From the NCBI RefSeq assembly GCF_002310375.3, contig NZ_CP023315.3, positions 1,550,001 through 1,614,000 on the forward strand: DNA of 64,000 bases, in the 5' to 3' direction. A program made the translations under genes and the position numbers. The notes below the pieces were generated by a model, which searched no databases, was not told where the DNA came from, and was given only the letters and a program-made list of their open reading frames with translations. Below, in pieces: positions 63,711 to 64,000 of this stretch. Source of the DNA: Caulobacter vibrioides. Lineage in GTDB: Bacteria; Pseudomonadota; Alphaproteobacteria; Caulobacterales; Caulobacteraceae. Numbering within the stretch: position 1 is the stretch's first letter; each line of letters opens with the position of its first letter.

Positions 63711-64000
63711 ATGGCCTTGAAGCAATTTAACCCGACCAGCCCCGGCCAGCGCGGCCTGGTGCTGATCGATCGCAGCGAACTTCACAAGGGTCGCCCCGAG
63801 AAGAAGCTCGTTGAAGGCCTGACCAAGTCGGGCGGTCGCGGCGGCAATGGCCGTATCGCGGTCCGTTTCCGCGGCGGCGGCGCTAAGCGCCTGTACCGTC
63901 TGGTCGACTTCAAGCGCCGCAAGCAAGGCGTGGCTACGGTCGTTCGTCTCGAGTACGACCCCAACCGCACCGCCTTCATCGCCCTGATCAAGTATCAGGC
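63711..64000 (+). CDS. rplB: 50S ribosomal protein L2 (cut by right edge)
   Basis: Only the first 96 or so residues are in the window: [20 protein letters not shown], then [31 protein letters not shown], the standard L2 N-terminal domain. Three bases separate it from the L23 stop codon. The gene continues beyond 64000. Confidence 0.97.
   Translation, partial: MALKQFNPTSPGQRGLVLIDRSELHKGRPEKKLVEGLTKSGGRGGNGRIAVRFRGGGAKRLYRLVDFKRRKQGVATVVRLEYDPNRTAFIALIKYQ

Overview
The window is a GC-rich, gene-dense stretch of an alphaproteobacterial chromosome, almost certainly Caulobacter or a close relative. The evidence is a GcrA-family cell-cycle regulator, Caulobacter-type promoter signals and GANTC (CcrM) sites, recurrent GC-rich inverted-repeat elements between genes, many ATGA/TGATG overlaps in operons, and the start of the S10 ribosomal-protein operon at the right edge. 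There is no rRNA, insertion sequence, prophage or CRISPR array. Most of it is housekeeping and ordinary accessory metabolism.

Layout. 1-7 kb: a truncated amino-acid permease, helicase hrpB, two RNA methyltransferases and a membrane glycosyltransferase. 7-12.5 kb: a TetR regulator leading a BtuFCD-like ABC importer, then a lytic transglycosylase facing dapA. 12.7-18.2 kb: dapA-smpB, two very small genes that share an upstream 10-bp-period direct-repeat box, a DUF969-DUF979-DUF2891 operon and a class II aldolase-like gene. 18.2-26.9 kb: an envelope protein whose start codon lies in a terminator hairpin, an RND efflux pair, a transketolase/AceE-like enzyme and three NTF2-fold domains in two genes. 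26.9-30.2 kb: cytochrome c, a GcrA-family gene, a MarR regulator, arfB, yaiI and tRNA-Thr. 30.2-31.1 kb: a gene-free stretch made of two inverted-repeat elements around a hairpin-rich core.

31.1-39.7 kb: ALDH7, folD, a c5-type cytochrome, an FAD lactone oxidase, an HPt protein, nadK, a DUF2336 protein and glpK. 39.7-46.8 kb: a three-gene operon of exported sugar-metabolism proteins (gluconolactonase, Gfo/Idh/MocA oxidoreductase, esterase), two alpha/beta hydrolases, a Bcr-type efflux pump and DUF423. 46.9-53.3 kb: a three-gene operon with an APH-type kinase, a TerC-family gene broken by an 8-bp tandem-repeat expansion, a lipoprotein with a very histidine-rich tail, and an RlmB-type methyltransferase. 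53.4-64 kb: tRNA-Tyr, tRNA-Gly, tuf, a YdeI-like protein, fdhD with a YdeP-like molybdoenzyme, a GNAT-like protein, a DUF2807 repeat protein, and rpsJ-rplC-rplD-rplW-rplB (cut by the right edge).

The least explained items are: the TerC gene with three copies of GGATGCTC beside a lipoprotein with about 75 histidines in its tail; the duplicated direct-repeat box in front of a 36-residue membrane peptide and a 64-residue protein; the structured gene-free block at 30.5-30.9 kb; and the coding start inside a terminator at 18.27 kb. All functional calls come from reading motifs by eye, with no database search.
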